A DNA stretch of 64,000 bases from Ecdyonurus torrentis (GCA_949318235.1 OX439134.1:27806950-27870949); one strand, 5' to 3'; numbered from the stretch's first letter, positions 46,288 to 58,249 are shown. Notes: generated by a model not told the origin, from the sequence alone. Numbers and translations: made by a program.

Positions 46288-46912
46288 ATAATGCACGGAT
46301 AAAAATAAATGTTATTTATAAATTGTATTTTTGTTGATGTACGTATTTGTGTTATTTGACTTGTTCTACTCTGCAACATTTATGCATAGCTACGTCATTT
46401 GAGTCATTTCTATATTGCAATGCAATTATTCTACGTAGCATAATTGTTAAAGCCATAGACCACTTAACCAACATGTGCTTTTTAATGAATAAACACGAAA
46501 TGGGATCTTCAAAACTGATGTTAATTCTTACCAGAATGTTAATGTAGCCCCACGAGAGAGCGTGAAAAAACTGTAAAGTATGCAATTTGCGTGAAAATTC
46601 ATGTTTATGACGTCAGAAACATGCAAAAATTAGTATGAAAATGTTGCACAGATTGCATAAATCGAATTTTCTGATCACTGCTACGGGGTTGCTGTTGGGT
46701 TTTGAGACAAACTAATGTTATATAATTATGTAAATCCCATCAAGTGTTTTGTGATATAAATGCTTGTTTTTCTCTGGTCTATTCCTTTAAGATATTCATT
46801 ATAATAATTATACTTTTCTGTTATTCCAAAATATCAAAAAATTGCTCTACAATATAGGAATTATTCTTTGCAGCATAATTTACGTGATTTATTGATTTTT
46901 TTCTGTGTACTA
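46288..46912. mobile_element. repeat family M, copy 6, split by A10
   Basis: GCACGGATAAAAATAAATG at the left and GCAGCATAATTTACGTGATT then TTTCTGTGTACTATAG at the right. A10 is inserted at a TTAA in the middle. Confidence 0.6.
46447..46790 (-). mobile_element. MITE family A, copy 10, nested in M6
   Basis: TTAA at both ends; TGACGTCA at 46608-46615. Confidence 0.9.
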
Positions 46913-46925
46913 TAGAATTTTACTC

Positions 46926-47020
46926 ATGTACCAGCCATGGTTTAAATACACAACCCCAGCATGAGCCATGACAAAACCATGGAAATGTTACTCTATAGAA
47001 GCTGGTATGGTTGGAATTTC
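46926..47020. mobile_element. degenerate SINE F fragment
   Basis: AAATACACAACCCCAGCATG, GCCATGACA and AAACCATGGAAATGTTACTC resemble the SINE F body. Short and diverged. Confidence 0.4.
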
Positions 47021-47164
47021 AAATTATTAGATGGTACACAAAAATATAACACCTAAAATTATATGTATACATTTTTCCGATGACATGCATTAGTAATATA
47101 ATAATATATTTAAGTCTTGGTCTATCGTTAAAAAAAAAAAACTTTCTCTCAAGAGCAAATTAAG

Positions 47165-47525
47165 GGGGCAGGTGACCGACTGATATCTCGCAAACTAGAT
47201 AGTTGCGAATAATAATATTAACACAAAGTAAAGAAGAAATGGTATTTCAAAATTTAGTTACGTCAAACATGTTCACACACAATCAAATATTTAAGTTATT
47301 CCACTTTAAAGATAACATGTAAATGTGAAAATTCAAATTTTAGTGGCAAATTTTAGGCAAATTAGAAATTTTTTTAAAACTAAAAAAATTATTAACAATT
47401 TTTTTGGAACAAACAAACAAAAAATTTAATTTACTCGATTTTTTTTTGAAAATTATAGTAGTTGTTTTGTGGGAAATAAATAATTTACAAAAAATTATTG
47501 TGAAAGTATAATTCTTCATTTAACG
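47165..47525 (+). repeat. dispersed repeat family Y, copy 2
   Basis: GACTGATATCTCGCAAACTA, TTAAGTTATTCCACTTTAAA and GATAACATGTAAATGTG match Y1 in order. Confidence 0.6.
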
Positions 47526-47652
47526 ATTTCCGGTCTAAGTTGGTCACGTTAATACTAACGCATAATATTGTTTTATATAATAACTTTATATTTTTATCCA
47601 AAAGAAGATATAAAGAATACATAATACAGTACATACTGTACTTCATAGAATG

Positions 47653-47653
<1 letters not shown>

Positions 47654-47711
<58 letters not shown>
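47654..47711. repeat. (GA)n microsatellite
   Basis: GA run of about 58 bp. Confidence 0.95.
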
Positions 47712-47715
<4 letters not shown>

Positions 47716-48549
47716 TGAATAATTATTATACACAAAAATAATCCAGTTTTTATTTAAACTTCAAAACGATAAACGAAAGTTAAATTATTTTTATATAAAG
47801 ATTGAAGATCGCAATATAATGTAATTAACTTTTTAACAACCTTTTTATAGTACATTTTATATTTCTTTGATGTACTGATTTTTTCATTATAATTATTTTA
47901 GATTTTAAAAAGTCTTCTGTAAACACTGTAAAAAATTAGAATGAAACTTTTATGGAATTAACTCATTGATTTTTAAATTAACACAACAAAAAATTATACA
48001 TTATCTATAGCGAAATGAATAATAATGCTGAATCGTAAATATTATTAAATCAACATTACATAAATAATTATGTTAATATTGATTTACATAGCGTACCTTG
48101 TCATGATCATGAATAAGTACTACAGTAGTACTGAAGAACAATAGTATCACTAATTATTCATTAAAATTGCATTAGCTGTAACATTTTACTCATCAGGAAA
48201 AATGCAATTTGAAAACTTAAAAGAAAAAAAAAATACAGTATAACCATCAGTAAATAATTTTTTTAAGAAAAAAAAAATTGAAGAAATTTCATATTGAGGA
48301 AAATAAGGCTTTTTCATTGCTAATGTAAAATCATTTCTATATATATTATAAATTGTATCTTTTAAGAAACCAATCAAATTGATTACTAGTACTCTCTTCT
48401 TTATATCTCCCCAAGTGAGAGGGATATTTCCAATAATATATATCTCTCTCAATGTAACTCATTACATTGATCAAACAGGGTAACATAGTAGGTAAACTGT
48501 GATGTTCACAAGTATTGTACATAATTGAAAGTCTGCTTATGAAGATAAC
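47712..48549. other. AT-rich stretch, no gene called
   Basis: A minus-strand 88-codon open frame at 48186-48452 is more mixed in composition than most here but carries no motif I know and no splice context. Left uncalled. Confidence 0.45.
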
Positions 48550-48886
48550 TTAAAGGAATAGACCAGAAGAAAACATTAGCATTTATATCACAAAACACTT
48601 CATGGGACTTACATAAATAACTTCAGTTAGCCCAACTGTAGCTCCGTAGCAGTGTTCATTAGAAAATGCTGATTTATGCAACCCGCACAACATTTTTGAC
48701 TATTTTTACATGTTTCTGACGTCAGAAACATGAATAGTCACTTAAATTGCATACTTTACAGTATTTTCACACTCTCTCGTAGGGCTACATTAACATTCTG
48801 GTAAAAATTGTCATCAGTTTTGAAGATCCCATTTCGTGTTCATTCATTAAAAAGCACATTTTGTTTTATGTGATCTATGGCTTTAA
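48550..48886 (+). mobile_element. MITE family A, copy 11
   Basis: TTAA at both ends; TGACGTCA at 48717-48724. Confidence 0.9.
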
Positions 48887-48910
48887 AATTAAACTTTAAT
48901 TTTTTTGTTT

Positions 48911-49225
48911 TAAGGTGTTTGCGCATGACGTCATACTGAATCCGCTTCAAAGTTATACTGCAGAGCAATAAATAGCATTGCTCAGCATAGGATAAACATT
49001 GTTTTTGGCTATTTTCTTCAGAAAATTAGTTATATAGTTTATTTTATATTAATATTTTTCTCGCATATTTGGAAATCTAATTCAACATGTTAACAGTATC
49101 AATGTTCTCAATAATATTGCTAATTATTTGTAAAGTGGCCAAATGTGGCATTTTCTCATACCAGCCTATGTTATTTAGTGTACACATATAGCGTTGACTT
49201 TTATATTGATGCAACCAGCTTATAT
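48911..49225 (-). mobile_element. MITE family H, copy 6
   Basis: AAGGTGTTTGCGCATGACGT at the left (TGACGTCA 48926-48933) and GATGCAACCAGCTTATA at the right. 25 bp after A11. Confidence 0.8.
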
Positions 49226-49242
49226 AATACATCTTAAATATT

Positions 49243-49486
49243 ACACGAAAAAAATTACTACCTATGGAAGGTACACGTATCCTGTATTTTGCAAAAGGTA
49301 CACTTGAATTTAGAACAGGTAGTTATAAACTACAATATAATACCACTTAATCTAAGTGAGTCACACCTTTATTGTAGCATAGTGTACCTGCATTAGGTAT
49401 TATTATAGTATAATAATACCTGTGTTCTAGGTTATATGTCTACCTATTGCATTTACTTGCCTTAAGTATAATTTATTTTCCGTGTA
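49243..49486 (+). mobile_element. repeat family L, copy 2 (both ends present)
   Basis: ACACGAAAAAAATTACTACC at the left and TTTTCCGTGT at the right give a short TIR. Shared internal blocks with L1. The ACACGGAAAA end also occurs in X, and a related CCGTGT end in M. Confidence 0.65.
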
Positions 49487-49954
49487 TCAGTATACTGATT
49501 TACAGGCTTTTTAATTTATATTTATTAACCCCTAATAACGTTTTTCTTGTTAATATTATTAATATTTCATAATGTCATCTTTTGTTATTATTATTACTTT
49601 GAATATTTGAATTTAAGAGTTTGAGTCAAAAGAGAAGAAAAGAAATAAAAAAATCAGTTTTTATTATTTGAAGTTGACAAAGTGCTCCTTCACTCAATGA
49701 TGATTTACATCCAAAATATTCAACAATTCTGAAATTCACAATTTGTTCCTATTTTGTTTTTATGTCATTAATAAAAGTCTATGGTAAAAATGACCTGTGA
49801 TAACAGAAATTTAGGAGCTGTGACCAACAGATTGTGGAGAAAATAACATAAAGCCAAGAAGAAGAAAAAAAGTCGTAAATTCATATTTTGGAGGGTGATT
49901 TTCCAAAACATTTACATATTTCTATAGTTTTCTTGCCGTAAAGTATCATTGTGC
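49487..49954. other. AT-rich stretch, no gene seen
   Basis: Nothing recognised. Confidence 0.5.
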
Positions 49955-50103
<149 letters not shown>

Positions 50104-50171
50104 GCCATTAAAACCCTTCAGTACTTCATTTTCAGACTTTATTAAAATTTTCTTGCAAACCAATCCATAGA

Positions 50172-50440
50172 TGATTACATTCAAATTCAAATTAGTTCTT
50201 TATTCAGCAACAGAGCAAGTCCAAATACTCTGAATATAATAGAGTCAAAACAATACAAGAAGACAAAACAAACATAAAAGACACATCGTCCATGCCACAA
50301 TCAAACCTCCCTCCAAACGCATGATATACGTCTGGAGGGAGGTCGGACCACGGCATGGACGATATAAAACATGAAAATAAAAAATAAAATACGTAGCATA
50401 AAATAGTCAAAATCATTGACTATGGTCCAGAAGTTCTTAA
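50172..50440 (-). mobile_element. LINE-like 3' end, fragment 1
   Basis: On minus: TTGCTCTGTTGCTGAATAAA then AATTTGAATTTGAATG, an AATAAA signal followed by a short tandem tail. Contains a strong GC-rich hairpin (50285-50363): ATCGTCCATGCC ... CCTCCCTCCA facing TGGAGGGAGG ... GGCATGGACGAT. No reverse transcriptase sequence. The 70-codon frame on minus is probably 3' untranslated sequence. Confidence 0.45.
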
Positions 50441-51077
50441 TATTTTTATTGCACTCAACACGTTTTATATGCGGAATAAGCCGGCTCCTTAAACAATTAC
50501 CAAAGTAAATAATACTGTACTTTATAAGGCGTAACTAAAAAATAATAATAACTATAGGTAAAGTAGCTATTTCGATAGTGCAGGTAACTTTAAGTACAAA
50601 AAAAAATAAAAATAAAAAGCTTTTTTAATGGAATTATTATTACAGTGAAACTATAAAAATCACATATATTTTTTAGAAATTATTATTCTATTCCATTTTT
50701 TTTTACTAATATAACCTTAAAAAAAATGATTGCTTGACATTATCATTATAGATTTATAATTTTGACTTTACAATTGGAGCATGAATGTAACATTTTCATC
50801 GTTGTTGAGGTTTGACGTTATGCCAACTTTTTTATTTTCTCTCTTATATTTTCTCATTACCTGAGCTCATTAGTAAAAGACATCATTTTATATATATTAT
50901 ACATCTCGTGGAATACTTTTTTTTTCCTTCTGTATTCATGTATATCACCTACTTCTGCATCTCTTTAGATGTAAATGTTAAAGTTTGTCCTATACAGATG
51001 CAAGTTTCTGTTTTGTAAATAAATGTAGTTTTTATTACAGTTCATGTTCATACACTGAAAAATATATATTTAATATT
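50441..51077. other. AT-rich stretch, no gene seen
   Basis: Hydrophobic open frame at 50812-51018 (+) has no motif; not called. Confidence 0.5.
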
Positions 51078-51425
51078 AAGGGTTGTCTTTAGTTGGCTTG
51101 TATCTGAAAATCTAAAAAGAAAACCTCCTAATTTTTTCACGTCACCTGAAACTTAATGATAACAGCTACCCATGATAAAATTTTCAATACCCGTAACCAT
51201 CAGATAAGAGAGAAATTAATTTCTGAAATTCACTAAAATTAACATGGCCTCTTATAGGATGAAAACTTCAAAAAATCATAATTCAAAATGTAACATGGTG
51301 ACCCCCTAAAATTTTTAAATTTTTGAAGTTGCCTTAACCTAATGTATCACCATGAAAATTTTAAGATTTTTCCTTCTTTACGACTTTTTAGTCAAATCCC
51401 GTAGTAGCTGATTTCCCGCCTTAAT
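51078..51425 (-). mobile_element. repeat family K, copy 3
   Basis: Reverse complement is colinear with K1: GCGGGAAATCAG, GGATTTGACTAAAAAGTC, TTATCTGATGGTTACGGGTA, GGTTTTCTTTTTAGATTTTC. TGACGTCA has decayed to GTGACGTG. Confidence 0.65.
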
Positions 51426-51429
51426 GCCC

Positions 51430-51525
51430 CACTGCATAATAAAATTGTTTAAGAGCAAAGTTAGCAATTTTGCTATATGACATAAATGCAGCATAAATTT
51501 AGTTATTTCTTTCATTTGTGTACAG
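51430..51525. mobile_element. repeat family M, fragment 8
   Basis: AGCAATTTTGCTATATGACA, AATGCAGCATAAATTTAG, TTTGTGTAC. One end only. Confidence 0.45.
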
Positions 51526-51571
51526 GACAGTAAAAATGTATTATGAATAATATTCTGTTAACGGGTGAAAA

Positions 51572-51971
51572 GTTTTTTTTTTTTTTTTTTTTTTTTTTTG
51601 CCATATTGTGCCAAGTAAACCATTTCATCGTCCCATCAAGAAATTCAATTGTCTTATCGACAAGAAGACAAGTAAGGACTTTCCAACAAATAGAAACCAC
51701 ACACATTGGCTGGCATTCGCCATAACAGTCTAGAGAAACCGTGGAAACTCTAAGCAGACTGGTCGGTGATATCACATCCATTAGCATTCACCTCCCGAGT
51801 GTTGTGCGTCGTCATGGATTGCATGTAAATTTAACATGCTTCGTGTAACGTGTTGTGCTCTTACCCTCTCACACTTCGTATACGCATCCAGAAGTGGCTT
51901 GAATTTATGCTCGAAAAGGAACACTGAGTTACGAGTCACCTGCTTTTCCCACTCAGCCATTTCATGAGCTC

Positions 51972-52026
<55 letters not shown>
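51572..52026 (-). mobile_element. SINE family F, copy 4, flanked by homopolymers
   Basis: Most diverged F copy. Poly-T (minus-strand poly-A tail) at 51572-51599. About 50 A residues follow the tRNA-head end at 51976-52026, so the element lies between T28 and A50. The inverted homopolymers could pair. Confidence 0.8.
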
Positions 52027-52027
<1 letters not shown>

Positions 52028-52069
52028 GTTCTTTTTGTATAAAACGTAGAAACTACTAGTTTTTTATCT

Positions 52070-52113
52070 TTTCTCTCTCTCTCTCTCTTTCTCTCTCTCT
52101 CACTCTCTCACTA
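52070..52113. repeat. (CT)n microsatellite, imperfect
   Basis: CT run with several interruptions. Confidence 0.85.
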
Positions 52114-52228
52114 TTCTTTCTTTCTCATTCGTATATATAGCCAGGAATTTCTGTTCAAACGTATCGTTGTTGAATGCTGATTGACACTCCAAAATATAAC
52201 ACTCTTCTGTAATGTCATATCATGCCCT

Positions 52229-52454
52229 CTATCATCATTGATTTGATTGATTTGATTTATTGTAGTTTCTAAATACAGACATATGTCCATTACAATGGAG
52301 GAACACTACACACAGTACAAGCATGAAAATAACAGATACAGGAAATATCTTACACAATATATTAGTTAATAGAAAAAACATGCATAAAGTGAGATAATAT
52401 ATCCATTGACCATTATATATCATATAAATAAAGTAATGGGTTACTTTCAACAAA
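52229..52454 (-). mobile_element. LINE-like 3' end, fragment 2
   Basis: On minus: TAGAAACTACAATAAATCAA then ATCAATCAAATCAA: AATAAA followed by an (AATC)-type tail. Not similar to the 50.2 kb fragment beyond this architecture. The 88-codon minus frame is likely untranslated sequence. Confidence 0.45.
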
Positions 52455-52771
52455 TATTGGGTGGTTTTACTCATATAAAAGTTGACGCCGTATGTAGGCA
52501 CTAAATAACGTTGACCCCGGTAAGGGAAAATGACACATTTTGCCAGTTTAAAAAATATTTAAAAATATTTTTGATAGCATTTACATGCTGTTAACAGGCT
52601 GAATTTAAATTTGCAAGTATGCGAGAAAAATAATAACAATTAGAAATAAACAACTAATTTTTCTTTGAAAATAGACAAAAACCACGTTTTTCTTATACTG
52701 AGCAATGTTATTCGTTGCTCCAATATGGCGTCAAAGTGAACTCAGTATGACGTCATGCGCATGCACCATAT
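52455..52771 (+). mobile_element. MITE family H, copy 7
   Basis: TATTGGGTGGTTTTACTCAT at the left, ATGCGCATGCACCATATA at the right; TGACGTCA at 52748-52755. Confidence 0.8.
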
Positions 52772-53265
52772 ATTGGTACATGGTGTACTAGACATTTTTG
52801 CTTATAAAGTTTCAATTTTTTTACAGCCCACTTTCAAATTGACACACTGTTTATCTTCCAAGCAAGACTGAAAATAATTCATTTAACTCAAAATTTAATA
52901 TTCCAACACGATATTCTATTGCAAATTTTTTTCTTGATATGATAGAAGATCAAAGATTTTGTTTTTGTTTTTTTTTTCACTGAAGGGAATAATAAAAAAA
53001 AATTATTGAGTATTTTTGCTAAATATTTACGTGAGAAATAAGCCAGGTGTTTTCAGATTTTTCAAAGAATTAGAATTATCTCCTTGCGTGCTTTTTTTAA
53101 GTATACTTTTTTTGTATAATATAAAATAATAATACAAAGCTTAACGGATAATTATCATATCATACAGTAACAGTATTATGCATTATATAAATTGGAAAAG
53201 GGAAAAATGAAAAAATAATTATAGTTGTATATTGTATTTAAGCTTATTTTTCATTGTGAATTCAA
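52772..53265. other. AT-rich stretch, no gene seen
   Basis: Nothing recognised. Confidence 0.5.
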
Positions 53266-53412
53266 AGAGAGAGAGAGAGAGAGACAGAGACAAAGACAGA
53301 GACAGAGACAGAGACAGAGACAGAGACAGAGACAGAGACAGAGACAGAGACAGAGACAGAGACAGAGACAGAGACAGAGACAGAGACAGAGACAGAGACA
53401 GAGACAGAGACA
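53266..53412. repeat. (GA)n grading into (GACAGA)n
   Basis: A short GA run then about 20 units of the 6-mer GACAGA. The gradation suggests the hexamer arose from the dinucleotide by a single substitution followed by expansion. Confidence 0.95.
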
Positions 53413-54210
53413 ATCCTTTTTTTGTCTTTTTCTCATTTTGGGTCCTGATTCAAAATACCCAAAACTTGTAACTTATTAAATTAACTAAAATAATCGTTGC
53501 AGAAAAAAAAAATGCAAGTTAAGGTTAGGTTGGGGTTAGGTGTAAGAGTGGACCAGACATTTAGTGGCATTTAGTCAGCCTTAAAAAAACACGCTCTTTC
53601 AAAAATTGTGTTTTTTTTTTCTCTTTCATTTTTTTTTTCTAATAAAGACGATTATTTATTTATTTATTTTATTGTTTTGAGAAGCTATCCATCCTGATTT
53701 ACTATACTGTTACGCAGCGTTCAAATATATAATTAGAAATGGTGAAAATTATGTTGAAAAACCAAAACCATACTTATATGCATATAAAAAGATCCCGACT
53801 ATAGCACTTTATTAGAAATATAAATCAATGTTAATCGTATTTTAAAAAGTTGGTATAAAGATACCTGATGTGGAAATAATATATTATATAGTTTATCAGA
53901 TTATCTTGCAGCAAATAATATAAAATACTGCTAATTAACTATTTCAATATGTTGCAAATAATGCTTTTATTTAACTTAATATGCTGTGCTATTTCTATTT
54001 TTGTTTATTTGCGTTGCTACAATGACTTTTTCCAACTCTGTATAGATATGAAACGTAATAAAATCTTGTATCTTATTTTAGTAATTTAAATAATATAATC
54101 GTCCAAACTTAAGTGCTATCTAACTATATAGTCATGTAAGTTTACTAGCACATTAGATTTAGAATTATTTAAATTATTCGATAATAATGAGGGAGACAAA
54201 AAAAAAGCAT
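53413..54210. other. AT-rich stretch, no gene seen
   Basis: GTTAGGTTGGGGTTAGGTGT near 53524 resembles telomere-like repeats but only two or three units are present. Nothing else. Confidence 0.45.
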
Positions 54211-54488
54211 TAATTTTATTGCACATTCTTTATTGTTCTGAATCGATTGATATGCAAATTTATAATTTTTGAGTTCATTAAGTATTTTTAATTAACTTTT
54301 GAAAATTGAAAAATGACGTCACGGTTGGTTATTTATATAAGCTTGTAGACATAGGAAAAAGTTCCCGACCGTGACGTCATTGAGTGACTTTCAAATATTA
54401 ATTAAAAATGCCTAATGAACTATAAAATTAGAATTTCGTATAAATACGATTCAGGTCGATGGCCTCTTTTAGATTATGCAAAATTACT
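54211..54488. mobile_element. MITE family J, copy 3
   Basis: Both arms keep the palindrome: TGACGTCA at 54314-54321 and 54372-54379. GTTCTGAATCGATTGATATG at the left, ATACGATTCAGGTCGATG at the right. Confidence 0.8.
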
Positions 54489-55167
54489 CAGATTTTTTTT
54501 TGTTTTTTTTTGTCTTCTTAATTTTTATAAAGCTTTTTAAATTTAGTTGTATTATTAGTAATTTGAAACTAGCATACAAAAATAGATAGCAACCATAGGA
54601 TTAGCTCCATTATATAAAAATGATGAAATAAAAGTTGAACCTGATAACTTTTTCAGTAACTTAAAACACAAAATTCTATTTCACTTTGTATGTATACTAG
54701 GTATTGTACAAGATGAAATAGTAAACCATGATCTTTAAGCCAAAAATCATGACAGTTATATAGCAAAACATGTTTCGTATTTTTGAGTAAATTTAATTAA
54801 ATTTCCAACGTTTATTTTACTTAGAAAATATTTTACCATGTATATAAAAAAATATAGAGCTTAAAGGGGGGAAAAGAAAAAAAAAAGTTAAAGATTATGA
54901 AAAATAGTAAATTTAATCTTAACTAATCCGTATATTAATTTCAGAAATAATTTAACATTGTTAATATTAAATCTACGTTGGCACGGATTTTTTAAAAAAA
55001 TTATTTTTATATAGTGATCAAATAAAGAATCTCATCAAATATACACTAAAAATAAAAAATAAAGTTAAATAACGATAAAAATAATAAATTTACAATTTCG
55101 TAGTAATTAAATTAAAAATTGTGAAGCAAAAAATATTTTAGGAAATTTTAAAATTAACTTAAACGGA
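54489..55167. other. AT-rich stretch, no gene seen
   Basis: Nothing recognised. Confidence 0.5.
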
Positions 55168-55690
55168 AAAAAATACGTAATTTATGTTGCATTTATGTCA
55201 TTATTTCATAAATGATGCTAAATTGGTACAACCCAAATAATTATGCTGTATATGCTATATATGCTATATGCTGTATATGCTATTATACTGTATATGCTAT
55301 ATGCTGTATATGCTATATGCTGTATATGCTATGTGCTGTATATGCTATATGCTGTATATGCTATATGCTGTATATGCTGTATGCTGTATATGCTGTATAT
55401 GCTATATATGCTATATGCTGTATATGCTATATGCTGTATATGCTATATGCTGTATATGCTATACGCTGTATATGCTATATGCGGTGTATGATATATGCTG
55501 TATAATATGCTATATATGCTGTATATGCTATTATGCTATATGCTATATGCTGTATATTATGCTATATATTTATGATATTGCAATATAGTTATTATGAAGT
55601 ATATAGCATAGATTATGTTGTACTGAACAAATTGTGCTGAAAATGAGCTAGCATAATTATTATGTATTATTTATTTTTGTCCGTGTGTAA
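55168..55690. mobile_element. repeat family M, copy 7, enlarged by a minisatellite
   Basis: Left end ATACGTAATTTATGTTGCAT; right end GAACAAATTGTGCTGAAAAT then GAGCTAGCATAATTATTA and TTTTTGTCCGTGTG. The middle ATGCTGTATATGCTAT block has expanded at 55240-55560. Confidence 0.75.
55240..55560. repeat. ATATGCTGTATATGCT minisatellite
   Basis: About 320 bp of variable 14-16 bp units built from TATATGCTAT and TATGCTGTAT. Open frames of about 82-106 codons in all three frames of the + strand (Cys-Tyr-Met-Leu repeats) are artefacts. Confidence 0.95.
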
Positions 55691-55906
55691 ATTAAAAGAA
55701 ATTAAATCAATTATTTACACCTTTTTTACAGTGAGAAATCAAAGTAGTAGAGGCTAATAATTTTAAAACTGGGTACTCACAAAAATTTCGTACATTGTAT
55801 CTAAATATTCATGCATACATAAAATTGTAATGGAAAGGGAGCAATAAAAATTATCCAGAATTCAATGCTATAAATTAAACTTTTAAATTGTTTACTCACT
55901 ACCACG

Positions 55907-58249
55907 AGGGTGCTCCGCTATAATGATCAAAGTCCAATTGACCTTGAAAAATAAAATATCATCAGATTGACCCCAAATTTTGGATTTTTCCATGAAGCTT
56001 TCTAACGAAATGACGGTTGGTTCAAAATTTGACCTTGAACGAATTACGGCAACAGTGTCGTGGGGACCAGATTCAAATAAAAGCACTGGAGTGCATAGGA
56101 GAGAGTATTGATTTTGATTTAATTAAAATAGAAAGAGGTAAAAAGTCGCAGTTTTCGATCGTGGTCTGATTAGATGAACATCTTATCTTTCGATTGATAT
56201 GATTTTGGCTCCAAAAAATTAATTATTATTAATTAGCACAGGTAATTAAAAAATACCCTATGAATAGTGCTGATATAAAAATTGTTGTCATTCGAATTTA
56301 AAATGAACTAGAATCATGAAAATTGGTACAAAGGTAGATCAATACCTTAGTCATTAGTTATCAAAAGGTTAATTACCTAACCCACCCCTAAAGGGTGTAA
56401 AAGGGGTAGTTAACCCCCGAAAATTAAACTAATCCGATTTCAAAAGTTTTAACGATGTTGGTGGGGTAAAGTGACCCGCCTAAGAAGACTGTGATATTAT
56501 TTTTTTTGTTAATTTCCACCCCTAACCGACCGAAGGGGTAGTTTACCCTTAAAATTGCATCATTTCGAATTTGTAGGTTTTCAACAAACAAAACGTTGTT
56601 TCCGGGGTTTCTGAACTTGCTGAAGACAATGGTGCACTCAAAAAAGTTCTAGCTTCAACCCCTAAAGAGCAAGGGGTAGTTTTAACCCTAATTTCCAATT
56701 AAACCAAAATCAAAAATAAAAGTGTCATTTCCGGTGAAAAGCAAAGTGCAAAAAATATAAGTGGTAGTTTTGAATTTTTTTCTTCCACCCCTAACGTGCT
56801 AGGGGGTAGTTTTCACCCTTAAATTAAATTTAAATAAAATCAGGCCGTCAAAGTGTCATTTCTCAGGTAAAAAAATATGCTGAAGACGATAGAGAGGTTT
56901 AAAAAATTCTATCTTCAACCCCTAGCGCGCTAGGGGTAGTTTTACCCTAATTTCTGGAATAATTAATATAGACTATAAAGGTGTCAATTTAGGGGTTAAA
57001 GAATCTTCTAAAGACGATGGTGACACTTAAAATTTTTTATCTTCAACCCCTAACTTGCTAGGGGTAGTTTTTGCCAATATTTTTAATTTAATTACCAACC
57101 CTAGCAAATAAGGGGTTGAAGATAAAAAATTTTAAGTGTCACCATCGTCTTTAGAAGATTCTTTAACCCCTAAATTGACACCTTTATAGTCTATATTAAT
57201 TATTCCAGAAATTAGGGTAAAACTACCCCTAGCGCGCTAGGGGTTGAAGATAGAATTTTTTAAACCTCTCTATCGTCTTCAGCATATTTTTTTACCTGAG
57301 AAATGACACTTTGACGGCCTGATTTTATTTAAATTTAATTTAAGGGTGAAAACTACCCCCTAGCACGTTAGGGGTGGAAGAAAAAAATTCAAAACTACCA
57401 CTTATATTTTTTGCACTTTGCTTTTCACCGGAAATGACACTTTTATTTTTGATTTTGGTTTAATTGGAAATTAGGGTTAAAACTACCCCTTGCTCTTTAG
57501 GGGTTGAAGCTAGAACTTTTTTGAGTGCACCATTGTCTTCAGCAAGTTCAGAAACCCCGGAAACAACGTTTTGTTTGTTGAAAACCTACAAATTCGAAAT
57601 GATGCAATTTTAAGGGTAAACTACCCCTTAGGTCGGTTAGGGGTGGAAATTAACAAAAAAAATAATATCACAGTCTTCTTAGGCGGGTCACTTTACCCCA
57701 CCAACATCGTTAAAACTTTTGAAATCGGATTAGTTTAATTTTCGGGGGTTAACTACCCCTTTTACACCCTTTAGGGGTGGGTTAGGTAATTAACCTTTTG
57801 ATAACTAATGACTAAGGTATTGATCTACCTTTGTACCAATTTTCATGATTCTAGTTCATTTTAAATTCGAATGACAACAATTTTTATATCAGCACTATTC
57901 ATAGGGTATTTTTTAATTACCTGTGCTAATTAATAATAATTAATTTTTTGGAGCCAAAATCATATCAATCGAAAGATAAGATGTTCATCTAATCAGACCA
58001 CGATCGAAAACTGCGACTTTTTACCTCTTTCTATTTTAATTAAATCAAAATCAATACTCTCTCCTATGCACTCCAGTGCTTTTATTTGAATCTGGTCCCC
58101 ACGACACTGTTGCCGTAATTCGTTCAAGGTCAAATTTTGAACCAACCGTCATTTCGTTAGAAAGCTTCATTTCAGGTCATTTGCAGCAAAAAAAAAAAAT
58201 TAATAAAATAAAAATATTTTTCAAGGTTGACATTATAGCGGAGCACCCT
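55907..58249. mobile_element. 2.34 kb foldback element with sub-repeated arms
   Basis: Outer ends AGGGTGCTCCGCTATAATG and its complement. Core arms 55992-57063 and 57099-58170 are each 1072 bp, reverse complements with only a few mismatches that I can find and no net indel. Spacer is 35 bp (57064-57098). Each arm holds six degenerate units of about 130 bp, marked by ACCCCTA...AGGGGTAGTTT starting near 56384, 56518, 56658, 56787, 56918 and 57046. The outermost ~80 bp of the two sides are much less similar. Long TIRs with internal tandem units are known for Foldback and Galileo elements; the class here is inferred. No transposase, no clear target duplication. Confidence 0.9.

Noticed and set aside
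48186..48452. 88-codon minus-strand frame
   Set aside because: Mixed composition but no recognisable motif, no homology I can recall and no splice context.
53524..53545. Telomere-like GTTAGG motifs
   Set aside because: Only two or three imperfect units; no array.
55212..55588. Cys-Tyr-Met-Leu repeat proteins; also a CRISPR-like look
   Set aside because: A tandem minisatellite without unique spacers; the unit has no stop in several frames.
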